DNA from: JBBRHH01 sp038222915
GTDB lineage: Bacteria; Planctomycetota; Phycisphaerae; Tepidisphaerales; Tepidisphaeraceae
DNA length: 21,212 bases
Direction: 5' to 3'
NCBI GenBank assembly: GCA_038222915.1
Contig: JBBRHH010000032.1
Coordinates: 1-21,212, forward strand
A program made the position numbers and the translations under genes. Shown one piece after another: positions 1-7,104 of this stretch (its first letter is position 1; the number at the start of each line of letters is the position of its first letter). The notes beneath the pieces were generated by a model. The model was not told the origin of the DNA. It made no database searches and saw only the letters and a program-made list of their open reading frames with translations.

Positions 1-292
1 CGCCCATGATGGACTTGGGGAGGTCCTTCTGGTGCATCTCCTGGAGCTTGGGCTTGTGGTCGAAGAGGTCGATGTGCGAGGGGCCGCCGGACTGGAAGAG
101 GTAGATGACGCGTTTTGCTTTGGGGGCAAAATTGGCGAGGGTGCCGGCGATGTTGGGTGATCCGGCGCTGGCGAGCTTGGGGTCGAGGAGCATGGCGAGG
201 GCGGCGAGGCCGAGGCCGCCCGAGGTGCGGCGGAGGAACGTGCGGCGTGATTGACCAAAATCGGGGCAAAGGTTGCAGTTGTCGTGGTTCAT
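1..292 (-). CDS. DUF1501 domain protein, N-terminal part (cut by window edge)
   Basis: Reading the minus strand from an ATG at 292 gives 97 residues with no stop before the window edge, so only the N-terminus is present. Near the start, RRTFLRR followed by a small hydrophobic Gly/Ala/Leu stretch (GGLGLAALAMLL) resembles a twin-arginine (Tat) export signal. The following KRVIYLFQSGGPSHIDLFDHKP is the usual opening of DUF1501 proteins, a sulfatase-like fold family of unknown reaction that is common in Planctomycetota. The gene starts 6 bases after the stop of the DUF1553 gene, so the two are very probably co-transcribed, and the DUF1553-DUF1501 pairing is itself typical of the phylum. A weak GGGA lies 12-15 bases upstream of the ATG. 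The role is inferred only: an exported partner of the neighbouring cytochrome-like protein. Confidence 0.9.
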   Translation of the reverse strand, partial: MNHDNCNLCPDFGQSRRTFLRRTSGGLGLAALAMLLDPKLASAGSPNIAGTLANFAPKAKRVIYLFQSGGPSHIDLFDHKPKLQEMHQKDLPKSIMG

Positions 293-298
293 GTTTGG

Positions 299-3200
299 TT
301 ATTCCCGCGTGATGGTTTCGTCGAGGCTGAGGATGACGTTGGCTACGGCGGTCCAGGCGGCGAGTTCGGGGACGTCGAGATCAGCCGGCCGGGGTGAGTC
401 GCCGGCGCTGACGAGTGCTTTGGCGGCGGCGGCGTCCTTTTTGAAGATGTCGAGTTGCTGGTTGTAGGTTTCCGTTACCACGCTGGTTTCGGCTTCGGTT
501 GGGGGGCGGACGAGGGCAGTGCGGAAGGCGAAGGTGATTCTGGAATCAAGGGTTTGACCCCCCTGCTGCAGAATGCGCTGGCCGAAGACGCGGGCGGCCT
601 CGACGTAGCTGGGTTCGTTGAGCATGGTGAGCGCCTGGAGGGGCGTGTTGGTGCGGGCGCGATCGGCGATGCAGACTTCCCGGCTGGGGGCGTCGAAGAC
701 GCCGTAGGTTGGGTGGAGGCTGGTGCGACGCCAGAAGGTGTACATGCCGCGGCGATATTCATCTTCGCCTTTGCTGTCGGTCCATTTCCAAACCTCGAAT
801 TTGCCGTTGTAGAAGCCGGCGGGTTGATAGGGGAAGACGGAGGGGCCGCCGATTTTTGGGGAGAGAAGGCCGGCGATGGAGAGGGCGTTGTCGCGGATTT
901 CCTCGGCCGTCAGGCGGTAGCGCGGGGAGTGCCAGAGGAGGCGATCGGCGTGGTCGATCTGTTCGATGTCGGGGCGGACGCGGGCGGACTGGCGATAGGT
1001 GGCGGACATGGCGATGGTTTTGAGGACGTGCTTGACGTCCCAACCGGCGTCCATGAAATCGACGGCGAGCCAGTCGAGAAGCTCGGCGTGGCTGGGGCGC
1101 TCGCCCTGGGAGCCGAAGTCGCCGGGTGTGTTAATAATGCCGGTGCCGAACATCTGTTTCCAGAAGCGGTTGACGGTAACGCGGGCGGTGAGCGGCTGCT
1201 TTTTGTCGACGACCCATTGGGCGAGGCCAAGTCGGTTGTGCGGGTGATCGGACATGGGCGGGAGGATGGCGGGGACTTCCGGATGGACTTCTTCGCCGGG
1301 CGTTTCGAAGTTGCCGCGGATGAGGAGGAAGGCCTTGCGGGGCTGAGCCATTTCCTGGGAGACCATGGTGGTCGGCATCGACTCTTCGGTCTTTTTGATA
1401 AGGCTGATCAACTGATCGATCTTCTGGCGGAGCGGGGCGAGTTTCGCGGCGGTTTCGGGGTGGACGTAGGCGAGGTAATAGTTGTGAACGGTCGCGGCCT
1501 GCTTCTCGGTGCGCTTTGCCGGCTCGGCAGCGAGCGCTTCGCGGAGATCTTTGAGGAACGCTTCGCCGCGGTTGTCTTTGAGTTGAGCGGGGTCGGATTT
1601 GACGCGGCGTTCCCAGACGATCTGGGAGCGCTTGTAGTTTTCGTCGGGCTGCTGCGGGGTGGCCGTGTTGATACCGGCGGTATCCCAGTAAGCGACGCCT
1701 TCGTTCTGGGAGAAGGCCATGCCGTGGATGATGGTATTGGGGGGGAGGCCCAGATCGGCGGGATTTACTTCGAGGCGGGCCCATTGGCCGGGGGCTGGGA
1801 GGTCGCCGATGCGGTGGTGGGCGGCGGCGTTTTTGCCTTTGCCATATTCGATGGTGTCGTCGCCCCAGAAGGCACGGTGCTCCCACTGGTCGCCGGCGCG
1901 GTCCTGCCCGGTGTTGTACTGGAGCATGATGGACTTGGGTGGGGATTTGGGGTCAAGGTAGACGTAGGCGAAGAGATGATCGCCGAGGCCGACGTGGAGG
2001 GTTTGCGGCGAGCCGGTGAAATAGTGCTGATGGGTGCCGGGGCCACTGCGCTTCATGGCGCGCTTGCCGGTGTGGACGGGTTCGGTGACCCAAACCCAGC
2101 CTGCGTCGCCGGAGGTGTTAGCGAGGGTTGCGCCGGCTGGGGCGTCGTCGTCGAGCCAGATGTAATCGGCGTGGGTTTGTGCCTTGGGCTGGGTGGTTGG
2201 GGTTGCGCCGGGGTCGGTGTAGGTAACGGTGGCGAGTTGTTGGGCGATCTGTTGTTCGACAGCTCCGAGTTGGGTTTTGGCGTCGGCGAGGGTTTTTTCC
2301 TGTTCGGGTGCAGCGACGGTGAGCAGCGGCGGCAATGGTTTGTCGTGGTTCATGCTCACCATTGGGTCTTCAATGGTGTTGAAGAAGGCGTAGAGCTGGT
2401 AGTACTCCTTCTGGGAGATCGGGTCGTATTTGTGAGAGTGGCACTGGGCGCAGCCGACGGTAAGGCCAAGCCAGATGGTGCCGAGGGTGTTGGCGCGGTC
2501 CATGGCATATTGGACGACGAATTCGTTGGGATCCGCGCCGCCTTCTTCGTTGAAGCGGACGTTGCGGTTGAAGCCGGAGGCGATTTTCTGTTCGACCGTG
2601 GCATTGGGGAGCATGTCGCCGGCGAGCTGCTCAATGGAGAACTGATCGAAGGGTTTGTTCTTGTTGAAGGAGTTGATGACGTAGTCGCGCCAGAGCCACA
2701 TCTGACGGGTGCTGTCGTGGTGGTAGCCGTTGGTGTCGCCGAAGCGGGCGAGATCGAGCCAGCCGAGGGCCATCTTTTCGCCGTAATGCGGCGAGGCGAG
2801 AAAATGATCGACGGCCTTTTCGTAGGCGTTGGGGCTTTTGTCATTCACGAAGGCGTCGGCCTCGGCGATGGTGGGAGGAAGGCCGGTGAGATCGAGGCTG
2901 AGGCGGCGGATGAGGGTGTAGCGATCGGCTTCGGGGTTGGGGGCGAGGTTGTCTTTTTCGAGGCGGGCGAGGATGAATCTGTCGATGGGGTTGGCTGCCC
3001 AGGCGCTGTTTTTGACTGTGGGCGTGGCTGGGCGCTCGGGAGGGATGTAGGCCCAGTGGCCGCGGTAAACCGCGCCTTGGTCGATCCATTGTTTGATGAG
3101 GGCGACCTGCTGGTCAGTCGGGCGCTTGCCGAACTTGGCCGGCGGCATGCGATCTTTTTCGTCAGGGTTGGTGAGGCGGAGGTAGATTTCGCTCTTAGCA

Positions 3201-3448
3201 CTTGCGCCGGGAACGATGGTGGGTTTGTCGTCGGGGGTGCTGAAGAGACCTTCTTTGGTGTCGAGGCGAAGGTCGGCTTTGCGCTTTTTCTGATCGGGGC
3301 CGTGACAGGCGTAGCAGTTCTCGGAGAGGATGGGGCGGATGTCTTTGTCGAAGTCGAGGGCGGGGGTGGCGGCGTGACCGACTGTGACGGGAAGGGCTAG
3401 GAAGCCGATCGCTGTCAAAAATCTGAATTTGGTCGCAAAAGCCAACAT
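299..3448 (-). CDS. Planctomycete cytochrome-type DUF1549/DUF1553 protein
   Basis: A secreted protein of 1049 residues. I chose the ATG at 3448 over one 14 codons upstream (3490) because AGAGGTG precedes it and it opens a clean signal peptide (MLAFATKFRF...VGHAA). Residues 35-130 form a PSCyt1-type cytochrome domain with a heme motif CYACH at 45-49. Residues about 152-360 match DUF1549, with a second CxxCH (CAQCH, 333-337) followed by HKYDPI. Residues 428-598 are a beta-rich insert beginning WLDDDAPAGAT that resembles a carbohydrate-binding or lectin-like sandwich (inference). A charged, probably coiled stretch lies at 660-692. DUF1553 covers about 737-985 (NRFWKQMFGTGI, SPRYRLTAEEIRDN, RTNTPLQALTMLNEP). 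Family members are large and widespread in Planctomycetota with no established reaction; two heme sites suggest a periplasmic redox role. The DUF1501 gene follows after 6 bases. Family assignment is secure, function is not. Confidence 0.95.
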   Translation of the reverse strand: MLAFATKFRFLTAIGFLALPVTVGHAATPALDFDKDIRPILSENCYACHGPDQKKRKADLRLDTKEGLFSTPDDKPTIVPGASAKSEIYLRLTNPDEKDRMPPAKFGKRPTDQQVALIKQWIDQGAVYRGHWAYIPPERPATPTVKNSAWAANPIDRFILARLEKDNLAPNPEADRYTLIRRLSLDLTGLPPTIAEADAFVNDKSPNAYEKAVDHFLASPHYGEKMALGWLDLARFGDTNGYHHDSTRQMWLWRDYVINSFNKNKPFDQFSIEQLAGDMLPNATVEQKIASGFNRNVRFNEEGGADPNEFVVQYAMDRANTLGTIWLGLTVGCAQCHSHKYDPISQKEYYQLYAFFNTIEDPMVSMNHDKPLPPLLTVAAPEQEKTLADAKTQLGAVEQQIAQQLATVTYTDPGATPTTQPKAQTHADYIWLDDDAPAGATLANTSGDAGWVWVTEPVHTGKRAMKRSGPGTHQHYFTGSPQTLHVGLGDHLFAYVYLDPKSPPKSIMLQYNTGQDRAGDQWEHRAFWGDDTIEYGKGKNAAAHHRIGDLPAPGQWARLEVNPADLGLPPNTIIHGMAFSQNEGVAYWDTAGINTATPQQPDENYKRSQIVWERRVKSDPAQLKDNRGEAFLKDLREALAAEPAKRTEKQAATVHNYYLAYVHPETAAKLAPLRQKIDQLISLIKKTEESMPTTMVSQEMAQPRKAFLLIRGNFETPGEEVHPEVPAILPPMSDHPHNRLGLAQWVVDKKQPLTARVTVNRFWKQMFGTGIINTPGDFGSQGERPSHAELLDWLAVDFMDAGWDVKHVLKTIAMSATYRQSARVRPDIEQIDHADRLLWHSPRYRLTAEEIRDNALSIAGLLSPKIGGPSVFPYQPAGFYNGKFEVWKWTDSKGEDEYRRGMYTFWRRTSLHPTYGVFDAPSREVCIADRARTNTPLQALTMLNEPSYVEAARVFGQRILQQGGQTLDSRITFAFRTALVRPPTEAETSVVTETYNQQLDIFKKDAAAAKALVSAGDSPRPADLDVPELAAWTAVANVILSLDETITRE

Positions 3449-3549
3449 GCACACCTCTTGGAAATGATTGCCCGCATCCGCTGTTTTCAATACGCCTCGC
3501 GGAGCGCTAGGTTGTGGGAAAATGTACGAGGGATTAGCTTGGTTCGCCC

Positions 3550-4317
3550 ATGGCTGGCGGCTACGACCCTGATTTTTTTGCTTTGCTGGATGCTGTCGAG
3601 GACCGTCATTTCTGGTTTCGGGGCCGTGCGCGGGTGATTGACTCGCTTTCGCGGCAACTTACCGCCAATCTGCCGACGGGGCATCGGATTCTGGAGTTAG
3701 GGTGCGGGAATGGGGGGATGCTGCGGGCGCTGGCCAATGCGTGTCCGGCCGCACAGGTGATTGGGATGGATCTATTTGCCGAGGGATTGTGGCACGCCCG
3801 GCGACGAACGAACTGCCCGCTGGTGCAGGCGGATGTTTGCCGTGCGCCGTTTTCGACGCGATTTGAATTGATCGGGATGTTTGATGTCCTAGAGCATATT
3901 CCGGACGACCGGGGAATCTTGCGGGAGGTGAACAAGCTTTTGTCGCCAGAGGGGGCACTTTTGATGACGGTGCCGGCGCATCCGGAGCTGTGGAGTTATT
4001 TTGATGAGGCCTCGCAGCACTGCCGGCGGTACACGATGGAGGAGTTGCGGGGGAAACTGGAGGAGGCGGAGCTGGTTGTGGAGTATCTGACGCCGTTCAT
4101 GGGATGCCTGTATCCGCTGATGCGAATCGGCCGGTGGGTGAAATCGCTGCGGCGCAATCGCGACGCGACGGCGATGACTGCGGCGGAGTTGCGGATTACA
4201 CCCGGATTGAACGGGCTGCTGGATCTGCTGCTGAAGCGCGAGGCGCGATCGATTGAAGAGCGACGGCAGCTTTCGTCGGGGACTTCGCTGCTGGCAGTCG
4301 CGCGGCGAGCAACTTGA
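3550..4317 (+). CDS. Class I SAM-dependent methyltransferase
   Basis: A 255-residue protein with the Rossmann-type methyltransferase signature: motif I ELGCGNG at 49-55, an acidic residue at the end of strand 2 (GMD, D74), QADV at 93-96, and FDVLEHIPDD at 111-120, followed by a helix and the strand LLMTVPAH. The N-terminal HFWFRGRARVI resembles the lead-in seen in many bacterial methyltransferases encoded near surface-glycan genes. No signal peptide or membrane helix is evident, so it should be cytoplasmic. The acceptor substrate cannot be read from the sequence. The gene is divergent from the DUF1553 gene, with about 100 bases between their starts. No good Shine-Dalgarno is seen; a GAGGGA lies 16 bases upstream, rather far. 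The next gene follows after 42 bases on the same strand. Confidence 0.85.
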   Translation: MAGGYDPDFFALLDAVEDRHFWFRGRARVIDSLSRQLTANLPTGHRILELGCGNGGMLRALANACPAAQVIGMDLFAEGLWHARRRTNCPLVQADVCRAPFSTRFELIGMFDVLEHIPDDRGILREVNKLLSPEGALLMTVPAHPELWSYFDEASQHCRRYTMEELRGKLEEAELVVEYLTPFMGCLYPLMRIGRWVKSLRRNRDATAMTAAELRITPGLNGLLDLLLKREARSIEERRQLSSGTSLLAVARRAT

Positions 4318-4359
4318 CGGACTGAAGAGTTCCGATAAAACAGTCGATATAAACCAAAT

Positions 4360-4707
4360 ATGAGAATTCTTTCCAAACCGCGGCGCGATCCCAGCGCGCC
4401 CATCCCGATACCCCTGGTTACCCGAGACCGCCGGCACGACAACCGTGGGCCTATGCAGAGCAAGGCGACGCTTACCGTGATGGACGGCATCGGGGCCAAT
4501 GACAAACATGAAATCATGACGCGCGATGCTTCGCTGGCAGGTGTGTCATTCCTGCTTCGGCAATCGCTGGCGGTTGGGCAGACCTGCCGGATCGATATCG
4601 ATCAGCGGCGCGGGGTGGACAGCTTCATGTGCGAGGTGGTGCGGTCGCGGCCGCTGAGCAACGGGAAGCATGAAATGGCCGTGCAGTTTCGCCGCAAGAT
4701 CGGATGA
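4360..4707 (+). CDS. PilZ-domain protein
   Basis: A 115-residue protein carrying both parts of the cyclic-di-GMP-binding PilZ signature: an RxxxR box (R25-H-D-N-R29, inside DRRHDNRG) and, 27 residues on, DxSxxG (D56-A-S-L-A-G61), followed by a hydrophobic beta pattern that ends MAVQFRR. PilZ domains bind c-di-GMP and act as effectors on partner proteins. An internal ATG at 4453 would delete the RxxxR box, so the 4360 start is kept. There is no Shine-Dalgarno; a TATAAA lies 6 bases upstream of the ATG, which could mean a leaderless message. The TGA stop overlaps the ATG of the ABC-2 permease gene (ATGA at 4704-4707), suggesting translational coupling. Binding of c-di-GMP is inferred from the motifs. 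Confidence 0.82.
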   Translation: MRILSKPRRDPSAPIPIPLVTRDRRHDNRGPMQSKATLTVMDGIGANDKHEIMTRDASLAGVSFLLRQSLAVGQTCRIDIDQRRGVDSFMCEVVRSRPLSNGKHEMAVQFRRKIG

Positions 4708-6593
4708 AGCAGGTATACTCCGCGGCCATGCGGATCAGTGCGCTCAATCCCGTCGGGGCGATTTTTGGAAAAGAGCTACGGGTTACGGCACGGCGAAAGC
4801 GCACTTACTTTTTGCGATTCATATATCTTGGGGTGCTGCTGCTGTTCTTGCTTGGGGTTTACTCAGAACATAGCTATGAGCGACATGGGCACTCCAATGC
4901 GCTCCTGAAAGCCCAACAGCAGAACGCGATGGGGCTGGAATTCTTCGGCGTTTTTTCATTCTTCAGCATCACCGCGATGGCGATCCTCGGGCCGGTGCTT
5001 ACGAGCACTTCGATGAGCGGCGAGCGTCTGCACAAGACGCTGCCGGTCTTGCTGATGACGCCGCTCAGCAGTTGGGAGATTGTTTCGGGGAAGCTGCTTT
5101 CACGGGTGCTGGTTGCGACGACTCTGATTGGGCTGAGCCTGCCGTGTCTGGCTGTGGTGCGGCTTCTGGGCGGTGTCGAGTTGGACGCGATGTTCTCGAC
5201 TATCTGCCTGTGCCTTTCGACGGTGTTATTTGCCGCAGCGCTTTGGCTTTTCTTTTCCACGTGCATCAACCGGGCGTATGGCACGATCATCCTCTCCTAC
5301 GTGGTGCTGTTGATGCTCTATGCCATTTTTGCGGCGATGGCGACAGCGGTGGCGTACTCGAATGTGCGATCCGGACGATTGCCCGGGCCGGGGTACGGGA
5401 TGGCGATGGCCATCACAAATCCTTTTTTTACGATGGAATCGGTGCTGGAACCGAAGATGGCGATGCTTCTAAAAACACCGCCATGGTGGATATGCGTCAT
5501 CAGTCACGTGACGGCGACGGCGGTGCTCCTCCTGCTCACGTCACTGGTACTGCGGCGCAGCGAACGGAAGCTGGCGGAAGGCGGCGCGTCGCCTGCCATG
5601 CCGGCGGAAGAAGAGCGGCGGTCTATCAGCACTGTAGGTCTTGCGGGAGCGGATGCGGCGCCGCCGCCGCTTCCGGATTCCGGGGAGAAGGCTTTGCCCC
5701 CGCCGGCGGTGAGTAGACGGGCGGGACGGTCGGTCTCGGATAATCCTGTACTCTGGAGAGAACTCAGACGGCCGATGATGTCGAAGCGATGGCAGCGGAT
5801 TGTGGGCTCCTGCGGCTGCATTGCGCTGCTGCTGTTCACTTACTTGTGGCTTGGCAAATTTAATGTGCTGGAGAAGAGGGACGCACAGATCGGGTACGCG
5901 ATCGTCTTTGAGGTCATGTTGATGCTCATGACCTGTGCGATTGCGGGAACCACAATCGCCCAGGAGCGTGAGAGTGATACGTGGACGCTTTTGCTTGCCT
6001 CGCCGGTAAGCGGACAGAACGTGGTCTGGGGTAAAGCGATTGGCGTTTTACGACGGATGATGTGGCCGATGATTCTTGTCGCGATGCATTTCACAGGCTT
6101 TGTCATGGCGGGGATCATCACACTGAAAACGGCGGCGGTGGTGGTCTGGGTCATGATCAGTTTCAACACGATCTTCATCGCAACCGGAACTTATCTGTCG
6201 CTGCGGTTGAAGAAGGTGCTGACCGCGGTGGCGCTTAACTTGGTCGTTCCGCTGGCCATGTATCTGGGCGTGGCGTTGATGCTGCAGATCGTGGATTCAC
6301 GCCATGATGCAGGCAAGTTCGTCGGCTCGTACGTGCCGTTCAACTACATCGTGGAGAGTATTGAGAACCTGACACCCCGTCATTATCAACTGGTCGATGA
6401 TCGCACTGAGGCAGAGAAATCGTTCAGAGTGGGCGGCCTGGGAACTGTGACCGAATCAGGGTTCATCACCTATGCGGTGGCTGTCGGATTGGCGCACATT
6501 CTGGTCGCAGCCGTGATGCTGCAAGGAACGGCGGCAGGGTTCAATCGCATCGTTGGGCGCGCCCCACAGAGCAGTGAACTCGGGCCCGGATGA
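4704..6593 (+). CDS. ABC-2 type transporter permease with two homologous halves
   Basis: A 629-residue integral membrane protein. The first half (about 1-285) starts with LNPVGAIFGKELR near residue 14 and carries about six hydrophobic segments with the loop MTPLSSWEIVSGKLLSR, typical of ABC-2 permeases. A Pro/Ala/Glu-rich linker (about 285-345) follows. The second half starts DNPVLWRELRRP (from residue 346) and repeats the plan, including TLLLASPVSGQNVVWGKAIG. NPV..ELR at the start of both halves suggests internal duplication or fusion. Such permeases pair with a separate ATPase for export, but no Walker-motif gene is in this window. The start overlaps the PilZ stop by four bases; an alternative ATG at 4728 has no better ribosome site. 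A hairpin with a T tract lies about 90 bases past the stop. The substrate is unknown. Confidence 0.87.
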   Translation: MKQVYSAAMRISALNPVGAIFGKELRVTARRKRTYFLRFIYLGVLLLFLLGVYSEHSYERHGHSNALLKAQQQNAMGLEFFGVFSFFSITAMAILGPVLTSTSMSGERLHKTLPVLLMTPLSSWEIVSGKLLSRVLVATTLIGLSLPCLAVVRLLGGVELDAMFSTICLCLSTVLFAAALWLFFSTCINRAYGTIILSYVVLLMLYAIFAAMATAVAYSNVRSGRLPGPGYGMAMAITNPFFTMESVLEPKMAMLLKTPPWWICVISHVTATAVLLLLTSLVLRRSERKLAEGGASPAMPAEEERRSISTVGLAGADAAPPPLPDSGEKALPPPAVSRRAGRSVSDNPVLWRELRRPMMSKRWQRIVGSCGCIALLLFTYLWLGKFNVLEKRDAQIGYAIVFEVMLMLMTCAIAGTTIAQERESDTWTLLLASPVSGQNVVWGKAIGVLRRMMWPMILVAMHFTGFVMAGIITLKTAAVVVWVMISFNTIFIATGTYLSLRLKKVLTAVALNLVVPLAMYLGVALMLQIVDSRHDAGKFVGSYVPFNYIVESIENLTPRHYQLVDDRTEAEKSFRVGGLGTVTESGFITYAVAVGLAHILVAAVMLQGTAAGFNRIVGRAPQSSELGPG

Positions 6594-6681
6594 TCTTTCG
6601 ATTTTGAACCTTTCACTTTTTGCGACAAGCGGGCTGAGCTACGTTCGATGGCTCACCTTTGGGGTTTGAAGCTCCTTTTGG

Positions 6682-6700
6682 GGTTCGGGTGAACCTTTTT
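6682..6700 (+). terminator. Candidate intrinsic terminator after the permease gene
   Basis: GGTTC-GGGT-GAACC forms a 5-bp stem with a 4-base loop and is followed directly by five T residues. Two further G-T pairs could extend the stem. It lies about 90 bases after the permease stop, the right place to end the PilZ-permease transcript. The stem is short, so termination may be partial. Confidence 0.5.
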
Positions 6701-6728
6701 ACAACGAGTGGCATATGAAGTTTGGTTG

Positions 6729-6757
6729 GTCATCAGGCGGATCCCGCCGCGGATGAC
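6729..6757 (+). other. Stem-loop in the leader of the Phd/YefM-like gene
   Basis: GTCATC (6729-6734) pairs with GATGAC (6752-6757), and inside it GGCGG pairs with CCGCC around a 3-base loop, with a small asymmetric internal loop (A against GCG). This gives 11 base pairs in 29 bases, 34 bases upstream of the chosen ATG at 6792. No T tract follows, so it is not an obvious terminator. It may be a leader structure or a protein-binding inverted repeat. The rest of the 198-base gap (6594-6791) holds the terminator above and nothing else that I recognise. Confidence 0.4.
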
Positions 6758-6791
6758 AGCCGGGAAGTCCATAGACGGGAGTAGTTTCGAT

Positions 6792-7085
6792 ATGTCAAAT
6801 CATGCACCCTTTCAAAGGCTGAGCGTTCACCAGTTCCATTCCGAATTGCTCGATCTGCTGCGCGACATCGCGTGCAAGACGGGGCGGATTGAAATTGTGG
6901 GGGACAATGGCCAGTGCGACTGCGTTCTGATCAGCAAGAAGGAACTGGATGGGCTGGAGCGGGCGCTGGATGTTCTTGCGGAGACGCATGAAGTAAAAGC
7001 GCTCTGCGACCACATCGCCCAATTTGCGCAGATGGATAATGAGCTGGACAACGAGATGCCGGCCGAGCCTGTCCGGATTGAGTAA
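6792..7085 (+). CDS. Phd/YefM-family antitoxin-like protein (solitary)
   Basis: A 97-residue protein from the ATG at 6792; a longer in-frame start at 6708 adds 28 residues of non-family character and crosses a strong hairpin, while GGGAG sits 10 bases before 6792. The pattern fits Phd/YefM antitoxins: an N-terminal helix region, then GRIEIVGDNGQCDCVLISKKELDGLERALDVLAE, which matches the usual 'itr.g.p.avLvs..ey..Leetl..L' core, and an acidic C-terminus. Such proteins bind DNA as dimers and neutralise a toxin (RelE, Doc or PIN type). No toxin gene is adjacent: the next gene is convergent and encodes a large secreted protein. It may be an orphan antitoxin or a repurposed regulator. The nucleotide-pocket Arg/Lys of canonical members is not obvious (DNGQCD replaces RNGKPV), so divergence is considerable. 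Confidence 0.6.
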   Translation: MSNHAPFQRLSVHQFHSELLDLLRDIACKTGRIEIVGDNGQCDCVLISKKELDGLERALDVLAETHEVKALCDHIAQFAQMDNELDNEMPAEPVRIE

Positions 7086-7092
7086 GAGCTGG

Positions 7093-7104
7093 AGCTTTAA
7101 AGCT
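7093..7104. repeat. 12-bp palindrome between two convergent stops
   Basis: AGCTTTAAAGCT is a perfect palindrome lying between the stop of the Phd-like gene (7085) and the stop of the convergent secreted protein gene (its TAA is at 7097-7099). T-rich bases follow on the plus strand (TTTT at 7104-7107). It could be a weak bidirectional terminator, but a palindrome without a loop makes a poor hairpin. Confidence 0.25.

Noticed and set aside
455..3400. A 981-codon open frame on the plus strand, opposite the DUF1553 gene
   Set aside because: The minus-strand gene has clear domains and heme motifs. The plus frame is Gly/Val/Ala/Glu-rich without domains and is explained by biased codon use removing stops on the opposite strand.
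4318..4340. Bulged hairpin CGGACT-GAAG-AGTTCCG after the methyltransferase stop
   Set aside because: There is no T tract (ATAAAACAG follows) and the stem is short and bulged, so a terminator is not supported.
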